Origin: Gracilariopsis chorda
Lineage: Eukaryota; Rhodophyta; Florideophyceae; Gracilariales; Gracilariaceae
DNA length: 22,448 nucleotides
Direction of reading: 5' to 3'
Assembly (NCBI GenBank): GCA_003194525.1
Contig: NBIV01000973.1
Span: forward strand, 1-22,448
The notes below the pieces were generated by a model. The model did not search any database. It worked only from the letters and a program-made list of their open reading frames with translations, and was not told the origin of the DNA. This document shows, piece after piece, positions 7,700-17,694 of this stretch (its first letter is position 1; each line of letters starts with the position of its first letter). Both the position numbers and the translations under genes were made by a program.

Positions 7700-7906
7700 T
7701 CCTCCAGATACCCTAGCACTGCTCTATCCTTTTCTACGCTGCATCCAGCAGTTTCTACGCAGGTTTCTACGGAGGGGGATCCAGGAGGATCCGTTACGTC
7801 TATCTGTAAACATCATGACCGTTTGTCACGTAACCACCACGTTATCGGCAACAAGACCGTTACAACAAGGCGTGTAGGCTGTGACAACTTGTCCGTTACG
7901 AAACTG

Positions 7907-9808
7907 TCATGACCGTTGAATCTGGGTGGCCCGTTTTTGATTTTTCCAAAAATCGTGCCAATACGACGTGTATAATTGAATCTGACGGTTTCGGCGGGCC
8001 CGAGTGTTGGCCCTGTAGACGTTCCGCATTCCTGCACGGCCATGCGCACGCTGTTTAAAGTCTGCAGACTTTAAACAGGGTACCGCACTGATGACATGGC
8101 GGCTGACACTGTCGCCCTTCTTGAACAAGAGCGTACGTGGCCACTTCTCTCGAATTCCATGACGTGGCAGCTGAAACTCAATCCAGGCTTGGAACTGGCG
8201 CCAATACTTCTTCATCTGTGGATGGAATCTGCACTTCACGAGGGATCCTAGGTCAGGAGGCTCCCGTTCCGCGCGTTCGAGATACTTTGCCCTGTCACGG
8301 TAGCTTACATAATCCAGCGCAGCGCGTAGATACTTTCCAGTGTATCCTCGATGCGCCAACATTCTGAACAAGTGAGCCACCTTGGCCTTCCACGTGCGTT
8401 CATCGGTGGTGTTCCGTAAATAGCGAATCAGTTCGCCCTTAACTACACCGGTGAACGTGTGCGTGGGATGGTTGGACTTGCCATGGAGGTACAGGAACTT
8501 GGAGATAGGCTTAGTGTACACCTTAACGTCCAGAGATTGTGGAAGAAGAATCTCCGCCCTTTGTATATCTCCAGGTCCAGATAGACTGCCTTCTTTTCAC
8601 TGATATCCCATGTCATGCGTAGGTTCGAACATGTGTTCAGTCGTTGCATGAGCAGGTCGGCAGCCTCTCTGTTCCGCAGTATCACGAGACCATCATCAAT
8701 GTAGCGACGGTTGATGATGACACTGCTGACAAAGTCCTTGAAGATCCTTCGGAACTTATAGAACAGGTACAGATTGGCAAAGGCAGGAGCTACGGCTGTT
8801 CCTGTTGCTGTGCCAACCAACTGTCTATGTACCCCATGTCCATCAGTCACGTAGTTGTTGTACATGATGAACTGTAGTACTCGACACCAGAAGCCATTGT
8901 CAGCCATGAAGATCTTAGGTTGCTCCTTGGTTAACAGTCGTATGGCGTCCTTGATGTCGATACTGGGGTAACACCTCTCCACGTCATACGTTAAGAAAAC
9001 GCAATCAGTAGGGAGGCGTATTTGTTCCAATTGCCGCACGGTCTGCCAGCTATTAACGGAAATAGCCGGTATCTTGAGTACCAGTTCGTTGAGGATGGTA
9101 CTCAATTTTCTAGACAAATCCGCAGTGATATATGAATGCGATGCGGTGATAGGTCTAGACTTGACCGTGGGCTTGTGGATCTTCGGCAGTACATAGAAGG
9201 GTGCTGGGTCTTTGGCTCCTTGTGCATAGTGGAGGATCTCGTCATTGAATTGCGTCCTTTTTGACATACTTCGAGAATCACCAGGAGGTTACCGAGCAGG
9301 CTTCCAAGGGGGAAGGCACTGACTTCGGAGAATGCACCCTCGTGGATCTCCTTCTGCACAAGACCGTCGTAGAATTCTCGGCTCATAAGCGTGAGACCAA
9401 GGTTCTTGTCGGCTTCTTTGATGACCCAGTCCATCTTCTTAATGTACCGGATTCCTCGCATCAATGTAAGATGCAAGGATGGAGGTCGATCAATCCCCAT
9501 ACGAGTAATCTCTCTCTCAAGCTTTCCTTTGACTCGTATGTTGGAGGAATGTCGACTCTCCCTTGCCCAGTTCCGAGTTCCTTGAAAAGTTGATCCACTG
9601 TGTCTTGCAGACATACCTTCAGTGGAGTTCTGAGCATGAACCCACCCCCAACCGAGAGTACCTTTTTGACGTCATATGGTACTTCGGAATCGGGAATTCC
9701 TACGGGTGGGTTGTACTTCAACTCCTTCGGATCAAAGGAACCGGGCTTCCTAAGCCGAGAACGGTTTAGTTTTGCTTGGCGCCCCGTCCGGCGGCGCCTC
9801 GCTTTCCG
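7907..9808 (-). pseudogene. PLE reverse transcriptase copy in monomer 4, three frameshifts
   Basis: Single-base deletions lie near 9545 (a G in the segment around residue 60), 9249 (around residue 158) and 8532 (an A around residue 398). The central piece, 9267 to about 8533, keeps LPKIHKP, motif A, the GTATGT loop and YIDD in one frame, so the palm is intact. The connection from ORF1 and the thumb plus C-terminal domain are in other frames. Ile149 is shared with monomer 3. Confidence 0.85.
8051..8078. repeat. 28-bp palindrome, monomer 4
   Basis: Perfect copy. Confidence 0.9.
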
Positions 9809-10668
9809 TTTTTTGGCTTCGGCTTTCCTCTCGACTTCGTCTTCCCCCCAGATTGTTGTTGGCTTTTAGGGGTTTTGGGTTTCCCTTTAGGGGTTTTTAG
9901 GGGTCCCTTGCCTCTGGGGGGTTTATGAGAATTCTTAAGAGAACTAATGTCCTTCTTAAGTTGCTTCATCTCCTCCCGCAGCCGATCGACCCCCGCAGTT
10001 GCAGGAGCCTCCACTTCATCGGCCTCGGCGGCGGTTTTCTTCAGGAGGTCAGCGTTCTTCTTCTCATTTTCCACGAAGTGTCGGAAAGAGCTCTTAAGTT
10101 CAGTCTGAAGCCGGCTTTTCTCAAGTGAAGATTCGAGAAACTCCTTATAGCGGTTGAGAACGGAGGTCACTTGCGACTCTGCCATTTGTTTGGCAATGTG
10201 GTACGCATCGAATAGTGACTCCTCCAGCTTCTCCGTGGCTTCAGTGAATAGGACTTTTCTCTCGTCAGCGAGGGCTTTTAGATCGGTAGCCCGGGCTTTG
10301 ACGACAAGATCCAGCGTAGCAGTAACGAATGCATGCGCAATGTCCTTGAACTTAGAGTCAAACTCATCAACCTGGGAACTCGGGAGTTGAGGCATTCGGG
10401 GCAAGACGATGGACTTTGGCACTGTCCCGTTGTCCTGATGCTTCATAAGTTCATCCAGGATGATGCTTCTGCGAGCGATCTTCTCATCTACCTCAAGGAT
10501 CTTCTTGCGATAAGGAGCGCAGACGCGATCCAAATGAGGCTTCACCACAGCATAGAGTTCATCGTCGGTATAATCCTTCTCCTCGTCGGCTGGAGATTGA
10601 AATGGATTTGCTTCGACTTCCTCTTCGGCTGGATGCTCGGCCATCTGTCGGGTGATGCGGCGAGACAT
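9766..10668 (-). CDS. ORF1 copy 4 (intact, 300 aa)
   Basis: Full-length and uninterrupted from ATG at 10666-10668 to TAA at 9766-9768. It differs from the 3243-4145 copy at K8Q and S120D plus synonymous changes. All recognisable regions are present: acidic N-terminal stretch, proline motif at 88-96, coiled-coil segment at 228-247 and the Lys-rich tail. That the frame stays open while the adjacent RT is broken suggests either selection on ORF1 in trans or simply fewer consensus errors; the sequence cannot decide. No enzymatic motif is visible. Confidence 0.82.
   Translation of the reverse strand: MSRRITRQMAEHPAEEEVEANPFQSPADEEKDYTDDELYAVVKPHLDRVCAPYRKKILEVDEKIARRSIILDELMKHQDNGTVPKSIVLPRMPQLPSSQVDEFDSKFKDIAHAFVTATLDLVVKARATDLKALADERKVLFTEATEKLEESLFDAYHIAKQMAESQVTSVLNRYKEFLESSLEKSRLQTELKSSFRHFVENEKKNADLLKKTAAEADEVEAPATAGVDRLREEMKQLKKDISSLKNSHKPPRGKGPLKTPKGKPKTPKSQQQSGGKTKSRGKPKPKNGKRGAAGRGAKQN
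9778..9814 (-). promoter_or_regulatory. Putative -1 frameshift signal, monomer 4
   Basis: Heptamer at 9814-9808; spacer and hairpin unchanged. Confidence 0.68.
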
Positions 10669-10863
10669 GGTGAAAGAGACTTGATCGGCGACGGCAACTA
10701 CCCCACGGCGATTAGGGGTTTTTTCCTTTTTAGGGGGTTGAGGGTGTGCGGCGTCGCGCAGGGAGCATAAGGGGGAGAGAGAGACGGCTTAAGGACTTAG
10801 AGTCCTCGGAAAGGGAGGGGGAGCAGCAGGGAAGGGGGGGAAGAAGGGAAAGAGGGAAAGGTT

Positions 10864-10899
10864 GGCAGAGCGCTTTCGTCTTTACGACTCCTCAGTGCC
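10864..10899 (-). ncRNA. Type I hammerhead ribozyme, monomer 4/5 junction
   Basis: Core unchanged. Scission is predicted between 10868 and 10867. Confidence 0.85.
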
Positions 10900-10952
10900 T
10901 TGGTTGTTGGGGTGAGGAGGGAAGGAGATGGCCAGAGGGGAGTCTGGCACTC

Positions 10953-10960
10953 CTTATATA
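10953..10960 (-). promoter_or_regulatory. TATA box ahead of monomer 4
   Basis: Unchanged TATATAAG at the same distance from the hammerhead. Confidence 0.6.
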
Positions 10961-11167
10961 TCCTCCAGATACCCTAGCACTGCTCTATCCTTTTCTACGC
11001 TGCATCCAGCAGTTTCTACGCAGGTTTCTACGGAGGGGGATCCAGGAGGATCCGTTACGTCTATCTGTAAACATCATGACCGTTTGTCACGTAACCACCA
11101 CGTTATCGGCAACAATACCGTTACAAAAAGGCGTGTAGGCTGTGACAACTTGTCCGTTACGAAACTG

Positions 11168-13069
11168 TCATGACCGTTGAATCTGGGTGGCCCGTTTTTG
11201 ATTTTTCCAAAAATCGTGCCAATACGACGTGTATAATTGAATCTGACGGTTTCGGCGGGCCCGAGTGTTGGCCCTGTAGACGTTCCGCATTCCTGCACGG
11301 CCATGCGCACGCTGTTTAAAGTCTGCAGACTTTAAACAGGGTACCGCACTGATGACATGGCGGCTGACACTGTCGCCCTTCTTGAACAAGAGCGTACGTG
11401 GCCACTTCTCTCGAATTCCATGACGTGGCAGCTGAAACTCAATCCAGGCTTGGAACTGGCGCCAATACTTCTTCATCTGTGGATGGAATCTGCACTTCAC
11501 GAGGGATCCTAGGTCAGGAGGCTCCCGTTCCGCGCGTTCGAGATACTTTGCCCTGTCACGGTAGCTTACATAATCCAGCGCAGCGCGTAGATACTTTCCA
11601 GTGTATCCTCGATGCGCCAACATTCTGAACAAGTGAGCCACCTTGGCCTTCCACGTGCGTTCATCGGTGGTGTTCCGTAAATAGCGAATCAGTTCGCCCT
11701 TAACTACACCGGTGAACGTGTGCGTGGGATGGTTGGACTTGCCATGGAGGTACAGGAACTTGGAGATAGGCTTAGTGTACACCTTAACGTCCAAGAGATT
11801 GTGGAAGAAGAATCTCCGCCTTTGTATATCTCCAGGTCCAGATAGACTGCCTTCTTTTCACTGATATCCCATGTCATGCGTAGGTTCGAACATGTGTTCA
11901 GTCGTTGCATGAGCAGGTCGGCAGCCTCTCTGTTCCGCAGTATCACGAGACCATCATCAATGTAGCGACGGTTGATGATGACACTGCTGACAAAGTCCTT
12001 GAAGATCCTTCGGAACTTATAGAACAGGTACAGATTGGCAAAGGCAGGAGCTACGGCTGTTCCTGTTGCTGTGCCAACCAACTGTCTATGTACCCCATGT
12101 CCATCAGTCACGTAGTTGTTGTACATGATGAACTGTAGTACTCGACACCAGAAGCCATTGTCAGCCATGAAGATCTTAGGTTGCTCCTTGGTTAACAGTC
12201 GTATGGCGTCCTTGATGTCGATACTGGGGTAACACCTCTCCACGTCATACGTTAAGAAAACGCAATCAGTAGGGAGGCGTATTTGTTCCAATTGCCGCAC
12301 GGTCTGCCAGCTATTAACGGAAATAGCCGGTATCTTGAGTACCAGTTCGTTGAGGATGGTACTCAATTTTCTAGACAAATCCGCAGTGATATATGAATGC
12401 GATGCGGTGATAGGTCTAGACTTGACCGTGGGCTTGTGGATCTTTGGCAGTACATAGAAGGGTGCTGGGTCTTTGGCTCCTTGTGCATAGTGGGGATCTC
12501 GTCATTGAAATTGCGTCCTTTTTGACATACTTCGAGAACCACCAGGAGGTTACCGAGCAGGCTTCCAAGGGGGAAGGCACTGACTTCGGAGAATGCACCC
12601 TCGTGGATCTCCTTCTGCACAAGACCGTCGTAGAACTCTCGGCTCATAAGCGTGAGACCAAGGTTCTTGTCGGCTTCTTTGATGACCCAGTCCATCTTCT
12701 TAATGTACCGGATTCCTCGCATCAATGTAAGATGCAAGGATGGAGGTCGATCAATCCCCATACGAGTAATCTCTCTCTCAAGCTTTCCTTTGACTCGTAT
12801 GTTGGACGGAATGTCGACTCTCCTTGCCCAGTTCCGAGTTCCTTGAAAAGTTGATCCACTGTGTCTTGCAGACATACCTTCAGTGGAGTTCTGAGCATGA
12901 ACCCACCCCCAACCGAGAGTACCTTTTTGACGTCATATGGTACTTCGGAATCGGGAATTCCTACGGGTGGGTTGTACTTCAACTCCTTCGGATCAAAGGA
13001 ACCGGGCTTCCTCAGCCGAGAACGGTTTAGTTTTGCTTGGCGCCCCGTCCGGCGGCGCCTCGCTTTCCG
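11168..13069 (-). pseudogene. PLE reverse transcriptase copy in monomer 5, three frameshifts
   Basis: Deletions lie near 12822 (C of a CCC run, around residue 54), 12493 (A, around residue 164) and 11820 (C of a CCC run, around residue 389). Palm motifs A, B and C stay in one frame between the last two breaks. The thumb and the basic C-terminal domain continue in a separate frame from about 11794. The break near residue 389 falls just after YLDLEI. Confidence 0.85.
11312..11339. repeat. 28-bp palindrome, monomer 5
   Basis: Perfect copy. Confidence 0.9.
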
Positions 13070-13929
13070 TTTTTTGGCTTCGGCTTTCCTCTCGACTTCG
13101 TCTTCCCCCCAGATTGTTGTTGGCTTTTAGGGGTTTTGGGTTTCCCTTTAGGGGTTTTTAGGGGTCCCTTGCCTCTGGGGGGTTTATGAGAATTCTTAAG
13201 AGAACTAATGTCCTTCTTAAGTTGCTTCATCTCCTCCCGCAGCCGATCGACCCCCGCAGTTGCAGGAGCCTCCACTTCGTCGGCCTCGGCGGCGGTTTTC
13301 TTCAGGAGGTCAGCGTTCTTCTTCTCATTTTCCACGAAGTGTCGGAAAGAGCTCTTAAGTTCAGTCTGAAGCCGGCTTTTCTCAAGTGAAGATTCGAGAA
13401 ACTCCTTATAGCGGTTGAGAACGGAGGTCACTTGCGACTCTGCCATTTGTTTGGCAATGTGGTACGCATCGAATAGTGACTCCTCCAGCTTCTCCGTGGC
13501 TTCAGTGAATAGGACTTTTCTCTCGTCAGCGAGGGCTTTTAGATCGGTAGCCCGGGCTTTGACGACAAGACTCAGCGTAGCAGTAACGAATGCATGCGCA
13601 ATGTCCTTGAACTTAGAGTCAAACTCATCAACCTGGGAACTCGGGAGTTGAGGCATTCGGGGCAAGACAATGGACTTTGGCACTGTCCCGTTGTCCTGAT
13701 GCTTCATAAGTTCATCCAGGATGATGCTTCTGCGAGCGATCTTCTCATCTACCTCAAGGATCTTCTTGCGATAAGGAGCGCAGACGCGATCCAAATGAGG
13801 CTTCACCACAGCATAGAGTTCATCGTCGGTATAATCCTTCTCCTCGTCGGCTGGAGATTGAAATGGATTTGCTTCGACTTCCTCTTCGGCTGGATGCTCG
13901 GCCATCTTTCGGGTGATGCGGCGAGACAT
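13027..13929 (-). CDS. ORF1 copy 5 (intact, 300 aa)
   Basis: Uninterrupted, with a predicted protein identical to the 3243-4145 copy as far as I can compare by eye, including K8 and S120. Its stop codon lies inside the RT frame overlap, and the A AAA AAC heptamer is at 13069-13075. The neighbouring RT (11168-13069) is frameshifted, so this copy could supply only ORF1 protein unless the RT breaks are consensus errors. Confidence 0.83.
   Translation of the reverse strand: MSRRITRKMAEHPAEEEVEANPFQSPADEEKDYTDDELYAVVKPHLDRVCAPYRKKILEVDEKIARRSIILDELMKHQDNGTVPKSIVLPRMPQLPSSQVDEFDSKFKDIAHAFVTATLSLVVKARATDLKALADERKVLFTEATEKLEESLFDAYHIAKQMAESQVTSVLNRYKEFLESSLEKSRLQTELKSSFRHFVENEKKNADLLKKTAAEADEVEAPATAGVDRLREEMKQLKKDISSLKNSHKPPRGKGPLKTPKGKPKTPKSQQQSGGKTKSRGKPKPKNGKRGAAGRGAKQN
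13039..13075 (-). promoter_or_regulatory. Putative -1 frameshift signal, monomer 5
   Basis: Heptamer at 13075-13069; spacer and hairpin unchanged. Confidence 0.68.
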
Positions 13930-14124
13930 GGTGAAAGAGACTTGATCGGCGACGGCAACTACCCCACGGCGATTAGGGGTTTTTTCCTTTTTAGGGGGTT
14001 GAGGGTGTGCGGCGTCGCGCAGGGAGCATAAGGGGGAGAGAGAGACGGCTTAAGGACTTAGAGTCCTCGGAAAATGAGGGGGAGCAGCAGGGAAGGGGGG
14101 GAAGAAGGGAAAGAGGGAAAGGTT

Positions 14125-14162
14125 GGCAGAGAGCGCTTTCGTCTTTACGACTCCTCAGTGCC
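14125..14162 (-). ncRNA. Hammerhead ribozyme variant with 2-nt insertion, monomer 5/6 junction
   Basis: A duplicated dinucleotide (plus-strand GCAGAGAGCGC instead of GCAGAGCGC) separates stem III from stem I at the cleavage site. This would insert CT between C17 and stem I and is likely to impair cleavage. All other core bases are intact. It could be a real dead copy or a consensus error. Confidence 0.75.
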
Positions 14163-14215
14163 TTGGTTGTTGGGGTGAGGAGGGAAGGAGATGGCCAGAG
14201 GGGAGTCTGGCACTC

Positions 14216-14223
14216 CTTATATA
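14216..14223 (-). promoter_or_regulatory. TATA box ahead of monomer 5
   Basis: Unchanged TATATAAG, followed downstream by the variant hammerhead with the 2-nt insertion. Confidence 0.6.
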
Positions 14224-14430
14224 TCCTCCAGATACCCTAGCACTGCTCTATCCTTTTCTACGCTGCATCCAGCAGTTTCTACGCAGGTTTCTACGGAGGG
14301 GGATCCAGGAGGATCCGTTACGTCTATCTGTAAACATCATGACCGTTTGTCACGTAACCACCACGTTATCGGCAACAATACCGTTACAAAAAGGCGTGTA
14401 GGCTGTGACAACTTGTCCGTTACGAAACTG

Positions 14431-16334
14431 TCATGACCGTTGAATCTGGGTGGCCCGTTTTTGATTTTTCCAAAAATCGTGCCAATACGACGTGTATAAT
14501 TGAATCTGACGGTTTCGGCGGGCCCGAGTGTTGGCCCTGTAGACGTTCCGCATTCCTGCACGGCCATGCGCACGCTGTTTAAAGTCTGCAGACTTTAAAC
14601 AGGGTACCGCACTGATGACATGGCGGCTGACACTGTCGCCCTTCTTGAACAAGAGCGTACGTGGCCACTTCTCTCGAATTCCATGACGTGGCAGCTGAAA
14701 CTCAATCCAGGCTTGGAACTGGCGCCAATACTTCTTCATCTGTGGATGGAATCTGCACTTCACGAGGGATCCTAGGTCAGGAGGCTCCCGTTCCGCGCGT
14801 TCGAGATACTTTGCCCTGTCACGGTAGCTTACATAATCCAGCGCAGCGCGTAGATACTTTCCAGTGTATCCTCGATGCGCCAACATTCTGAACAAGTGAG
14901 CCACCTTGGCCTTCCACGTGCGTTCATCGGTGGTGTTCCGTAAATAGCGAATCAGTTCGCCCTTAACTACACCGGTGAACGTGTGCGTGGGATGGTTGGA
15001 CTTGCCATGGAGGTACAGGAACTTGGAGATAGGCTTAGTGTACACCTTAACGTCCAAGAGATTGGGAAGAAGAATCTCCGCCCTTTGTATATCTCCAGGT
15101 CCAGATAGACTGCCTTCTTTTCACTGATATCCCATGTCATGCGTAGGTTCGAACATGTGTTCAGTCGTTGCATGAGCAGGTCGGCAGCCTCTCTGTTCCG
15201 CAGTATCACGAGACCATCATCAATGTAGCGACGGTTGATGATGACACTGCTGACAAAGTCCTTGAAGATCCTTCGGAACTTATAGAACAGGTACAGATTG
15301 GCAAAGGCAGGAGCTACGGCTGTTCCTGTTGCTGTGCCAACCAACTGTCTATGTACCCCATGTCCATCAGTCACGTAGTTGTTGTACATGATGAACTGTA
15401 GTACTCGACACCAGAAGCCATTGTCAGCCATGAAGATCTTAGGTTGCTCCTTGGTTAACAGTCGTATGGCGTCCTTGATGTCGATACTGGGGTAACACCT
15501 CTCCACGTCATACGTTAAGAAAACGCAATCAGTAGGGAGGCGTATTTGTTCCAATTGCCGCACGGTCTGCCAGCTATTAACGGAAATAGCCGGTATCTTG
15601 AGTACCAGTTCGTTGAGGATGGTACTCAATTTTCTAGACAAATCCGCAGTGATATATGAATGCGATGCGGTGATAGGTCTAGACTTGACCGTGGGCTTGT
15701 GGATCTTTGGCAGTACATAGAAGGGTGCTGGGTCTTTGGCTCCTTGTGCATAGTGGAGGATCTCGTCATTGAAATTGCGTCCTTTTTGACATACTTCGAG
15801 AACCACCAGGAGGTTACCGAGCAGGCTTCCAAGGGGGAAGGCACTGACTTCGGAGAATGCACCCTCGTGGATCTCCTTCTGCACAAGACCGTCGTAGAAC
15901 TCTCGGCTCATAAGCGTGAGACCAAGGTTCTTGTCGGCTTCTTTGATGACCCAGTCCATCTTCTTAATGTACCGGATTCCTCGCATCAATGTAAGATGCA
16001 AGGATGGAGGTCGATCAATCCCCATACGAGTAATCTCTCTCTCAAGCTTTCCTTTGACTCGTATGTTGGACGGAATGTCGACTCTCCCTTGCCCAGTTCC
16101 GAGTTCCTTGAAAAGTTGATCCACTGTGTCTTGCAGACATACCTTCAGTGGAGTTCTGAGCATGAACCCACCCCCAACCGAGAGTACCTTTTTGACGTCA
16201 TATGGTACTTCGGAATCGGGAATTCCTACGGGTGGGTTGTACTTCAACTCCTTCGGATCAAAGGAACCGGGCTTCCTCAGCCGAGAACGGTTTAGTTTTG
16301 CTTGGCGCCCCGTCCGGCGGCGCCTCGCTTTCCG
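14431..16334 (-). pseudogene. PLE reverse transcriptase copy in monomer 6, one frameshift
   Basis: Open from the slippery site at 16334-16340 through the whole palm to about residue 395, where a T is missing near 15064 (ATTGGG where others have ATTGTGG). The thumb and C-terminal domain then continue in frame from 15057 to the stop at 14431-14433. N158 marks it as the right-hand sequence type. One base from intact, so it may be a functional copy with a consensus error. Confidence 0.85.
14575..14602. repeat. 28-bp palindrome, monomer 6
   Basis: Perfect copy. Confidence 0.9.
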
Positions 16335-17190
16335 TTTTTTGGCTTCGGCTTTCCTCTCGACTTCGTCTTCCCCCCAGATTGTTGTTGGCTTTTAGGGGTT
16401 TTGGGTTTCCCTTTAGGGGTTTTTAGGGGTCCCTTGCCTCTGGGGGTTTATGAGAATTCTTAAGAGAACTAATGTCCTTCTTAAGTTGCTTCATCTCCTC
16501 CCGCAGCCGATCGACCCCCGCAGTTGCAGGAGCCTCCACTTCGTCGGCCTCGGCGGCGGTTTTCTTCAGGAGGTCAGCGTTCTTCTTCTCATTTTCCACG
16601 AAGTGTCGGAAAGAGCTCTTAAGTTCAGTCTGAAGCCGGCTTTTCTCAAGTGAAGATTCGAGAAACTCCTTATAGCGTTGAGAACGGAGGTCACTTGCGA
16701 CTCTGCCATTTGTTTGGCAATGTGGTACGCATCGAATAGTGACTCCTCCAGCTTCTCCGTGGCTTCAGTGAATAGGACTTTTCTCTCGTCAGCGAGGGCT
16801 TTTAGATCGTAGCCCGGGCTTTGACGACAAGACTCAGCGTAGCAGTAACGAATGCATGCGCAATGTCCTTGAACTTAGAGTCAAACTCATCAACCTGGGA
16901 ACTCGGGAGTTGAGGCATTCGGGGCAAGACAATGGACTTTGGCACTGTCCCGTTGTCCTGATGCTTCATAAGTTCATCCAGGATGATGCTTCTGCGAGCG
17001 ATCTTCTCATCTACCTCAAGGATCTTCTTGCGATAAGGAGCGCAGACGCGATCCAATGAGGCTTCACCACAGCATAGAGTTCATCGTCGGTATAATCCTT
17101 CTCCTCGTCGGCTGGAGATTGAAATGGATTTGCTTCGACTTCCTCTTCGGCTGGATGCTCGGCCATCTTTCGGGTGATGCGGCGAGACAT
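16292..17190 (-). pseudogene. ORF1 copy 6, four single-base deletions
   Basis: Deletions relative to intact copies lie near 17055 (A of an AAA run), 16808 (G), 16677 (G) and 16443 (G of a G6 run). The longest open piece, about 16802-17056, encodes residues roughly 46-129. The net shift of four leaves the C-terminal tail out of frame with the start. All four are one-base losses, mostly in runs of the same base, which is the error signature expected of long-read consensus and also of young pseudogenes. The encoded segments between the breaks are otherwise unchanged. Confidence 0.8.
16304..16340 (-). promoter_or_regulatory. Putative -1 frameshift signal, monomer 6
   Basis: Heptamer at 16340-16334. 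The six-A run is preserved even though other runs in this ORF1 copy have lost bases. Confidence 0.65.
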
Positions 17191-17390
17191 GGTGAAAGAG
17201 ACTTGATCGGCGACGGCAACTACCCCACGGCGATTAGGGTTTTTTCCTTTTTTAGGGGGTTGAGGGTGTGCGGCGTCGCGCAGGGAGCATAAGGGGGAGA
17301 GAGAGACGGCTTAAGGACTTAGAGTCCTCGGAAAATTTTATGAGGGGGAGCAGCAGGGAAGGGGGGGAAGAAGGGAAAGAGGGAAAGGTT

Positions 17391-17426
17391 GGCAGAGCGC
17401 TTTCGTCTTTACGACTCCTCAGTGCC
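17391..17426 (-). ncRNA. Type I hammerhead ribozyme, monomer 6/7 junction
   Basis: Core unchanged. Scission is predicted between 17395 and 17394. Confidence 0.85.
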
Positions 17427-17479
17427 TTGGTTGTTGGGGTGAGGAGGGAAGGAGATGGCCAGAGGGGAGTCTGGCACTC

Positions 17480-17487
17480 CTTATATA
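17480..17487 (-). promoter_or_regulatory. TATA box ahead of monomer 6
   Basis: Unchanged TATATAAG at the usual position. Confidence 0.6.
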
Positions 17488-17694
17488 TCCTCCAGATACC
17501 CTAGCACTGCTCTATCCTTTTCTACGCTGCATCCAGCAGTTTCTACGCAGGTTTCTACGGAGGGGGATCCAGGAGGATCCGTTACGTCTATCTGTAAACA
17601 TCATGACCGTTTGTCACGTAACCACCACGTTATCGGCAACAATACCGTTACAAAAAGGCGTGTAGGCTGTGACAACTTGTCCGTTACGAAACTG

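Larger units (their letters stand above)
7408..7906 (-). other. Inter-ORF region 3
   Basis: Shares with region 1 the CAAGACC...CAACAAGG variant near 7853-7870, absent from the other copies. It has GGAAAGGGAGG near 7548, shared with region 4. Confidence 0.75.
7607..10867 (-). repeat. Monomer 4 (3261 bp)
   Basis: Sister of monomer 3 by shared variants. It adds private changes: ORF1 K8Q at 10645-10650 and a synonymous change near 10408. ORF1 is intact, and the RT is split by three single-base deletions. Confidence 0.9.
10669..11167 (-). other. Inter-ORF region 4
   Basis: GGAAAGGGAGG near 10808 as in region 3, but the CAATACC variant near 11113 as in regions 5 to 7. It therefore looks like a mosaic of two sequence types. 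Confidence 0.75.
10868..14128 (-). repeat. Monomer 5 (3261 bp)
   Basis: From here rightward the copies share RT N158 (K in monomers 2 and 3). ORF1 is intact, and the RT is split by three single-base deletions near 11820, 12493 and 12822. Confidence 0.9.
13930..14430 (-). other. Inter-ORF region 5
   Basis: Standard layout, with GGAAAATGAGG near 14069 and the hammerhead carrying a 2-nt insertion. Confidence 0.75.
14129..17394 (-). repeat. Monomer 6 (about 3266 bp)
   Basis: ORF1 carries four single-base deletions and the RT carries one. The hammerhead at its left boundary (14125-14162) has a 2-nt insertion, and the leader of this monomer has an extra TTTTA-like insertion near 17335-17341. Confidence 0.9.
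17191..17694 (-). other. Inter-ORF region 6
   Basis: Standard layout with a 5-nt insertion of T/A bases near 17335-17341 at the end of the pyrimidine tract, and one G missing from the TTAGGGG run near 17239. Confidence 0.75.
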
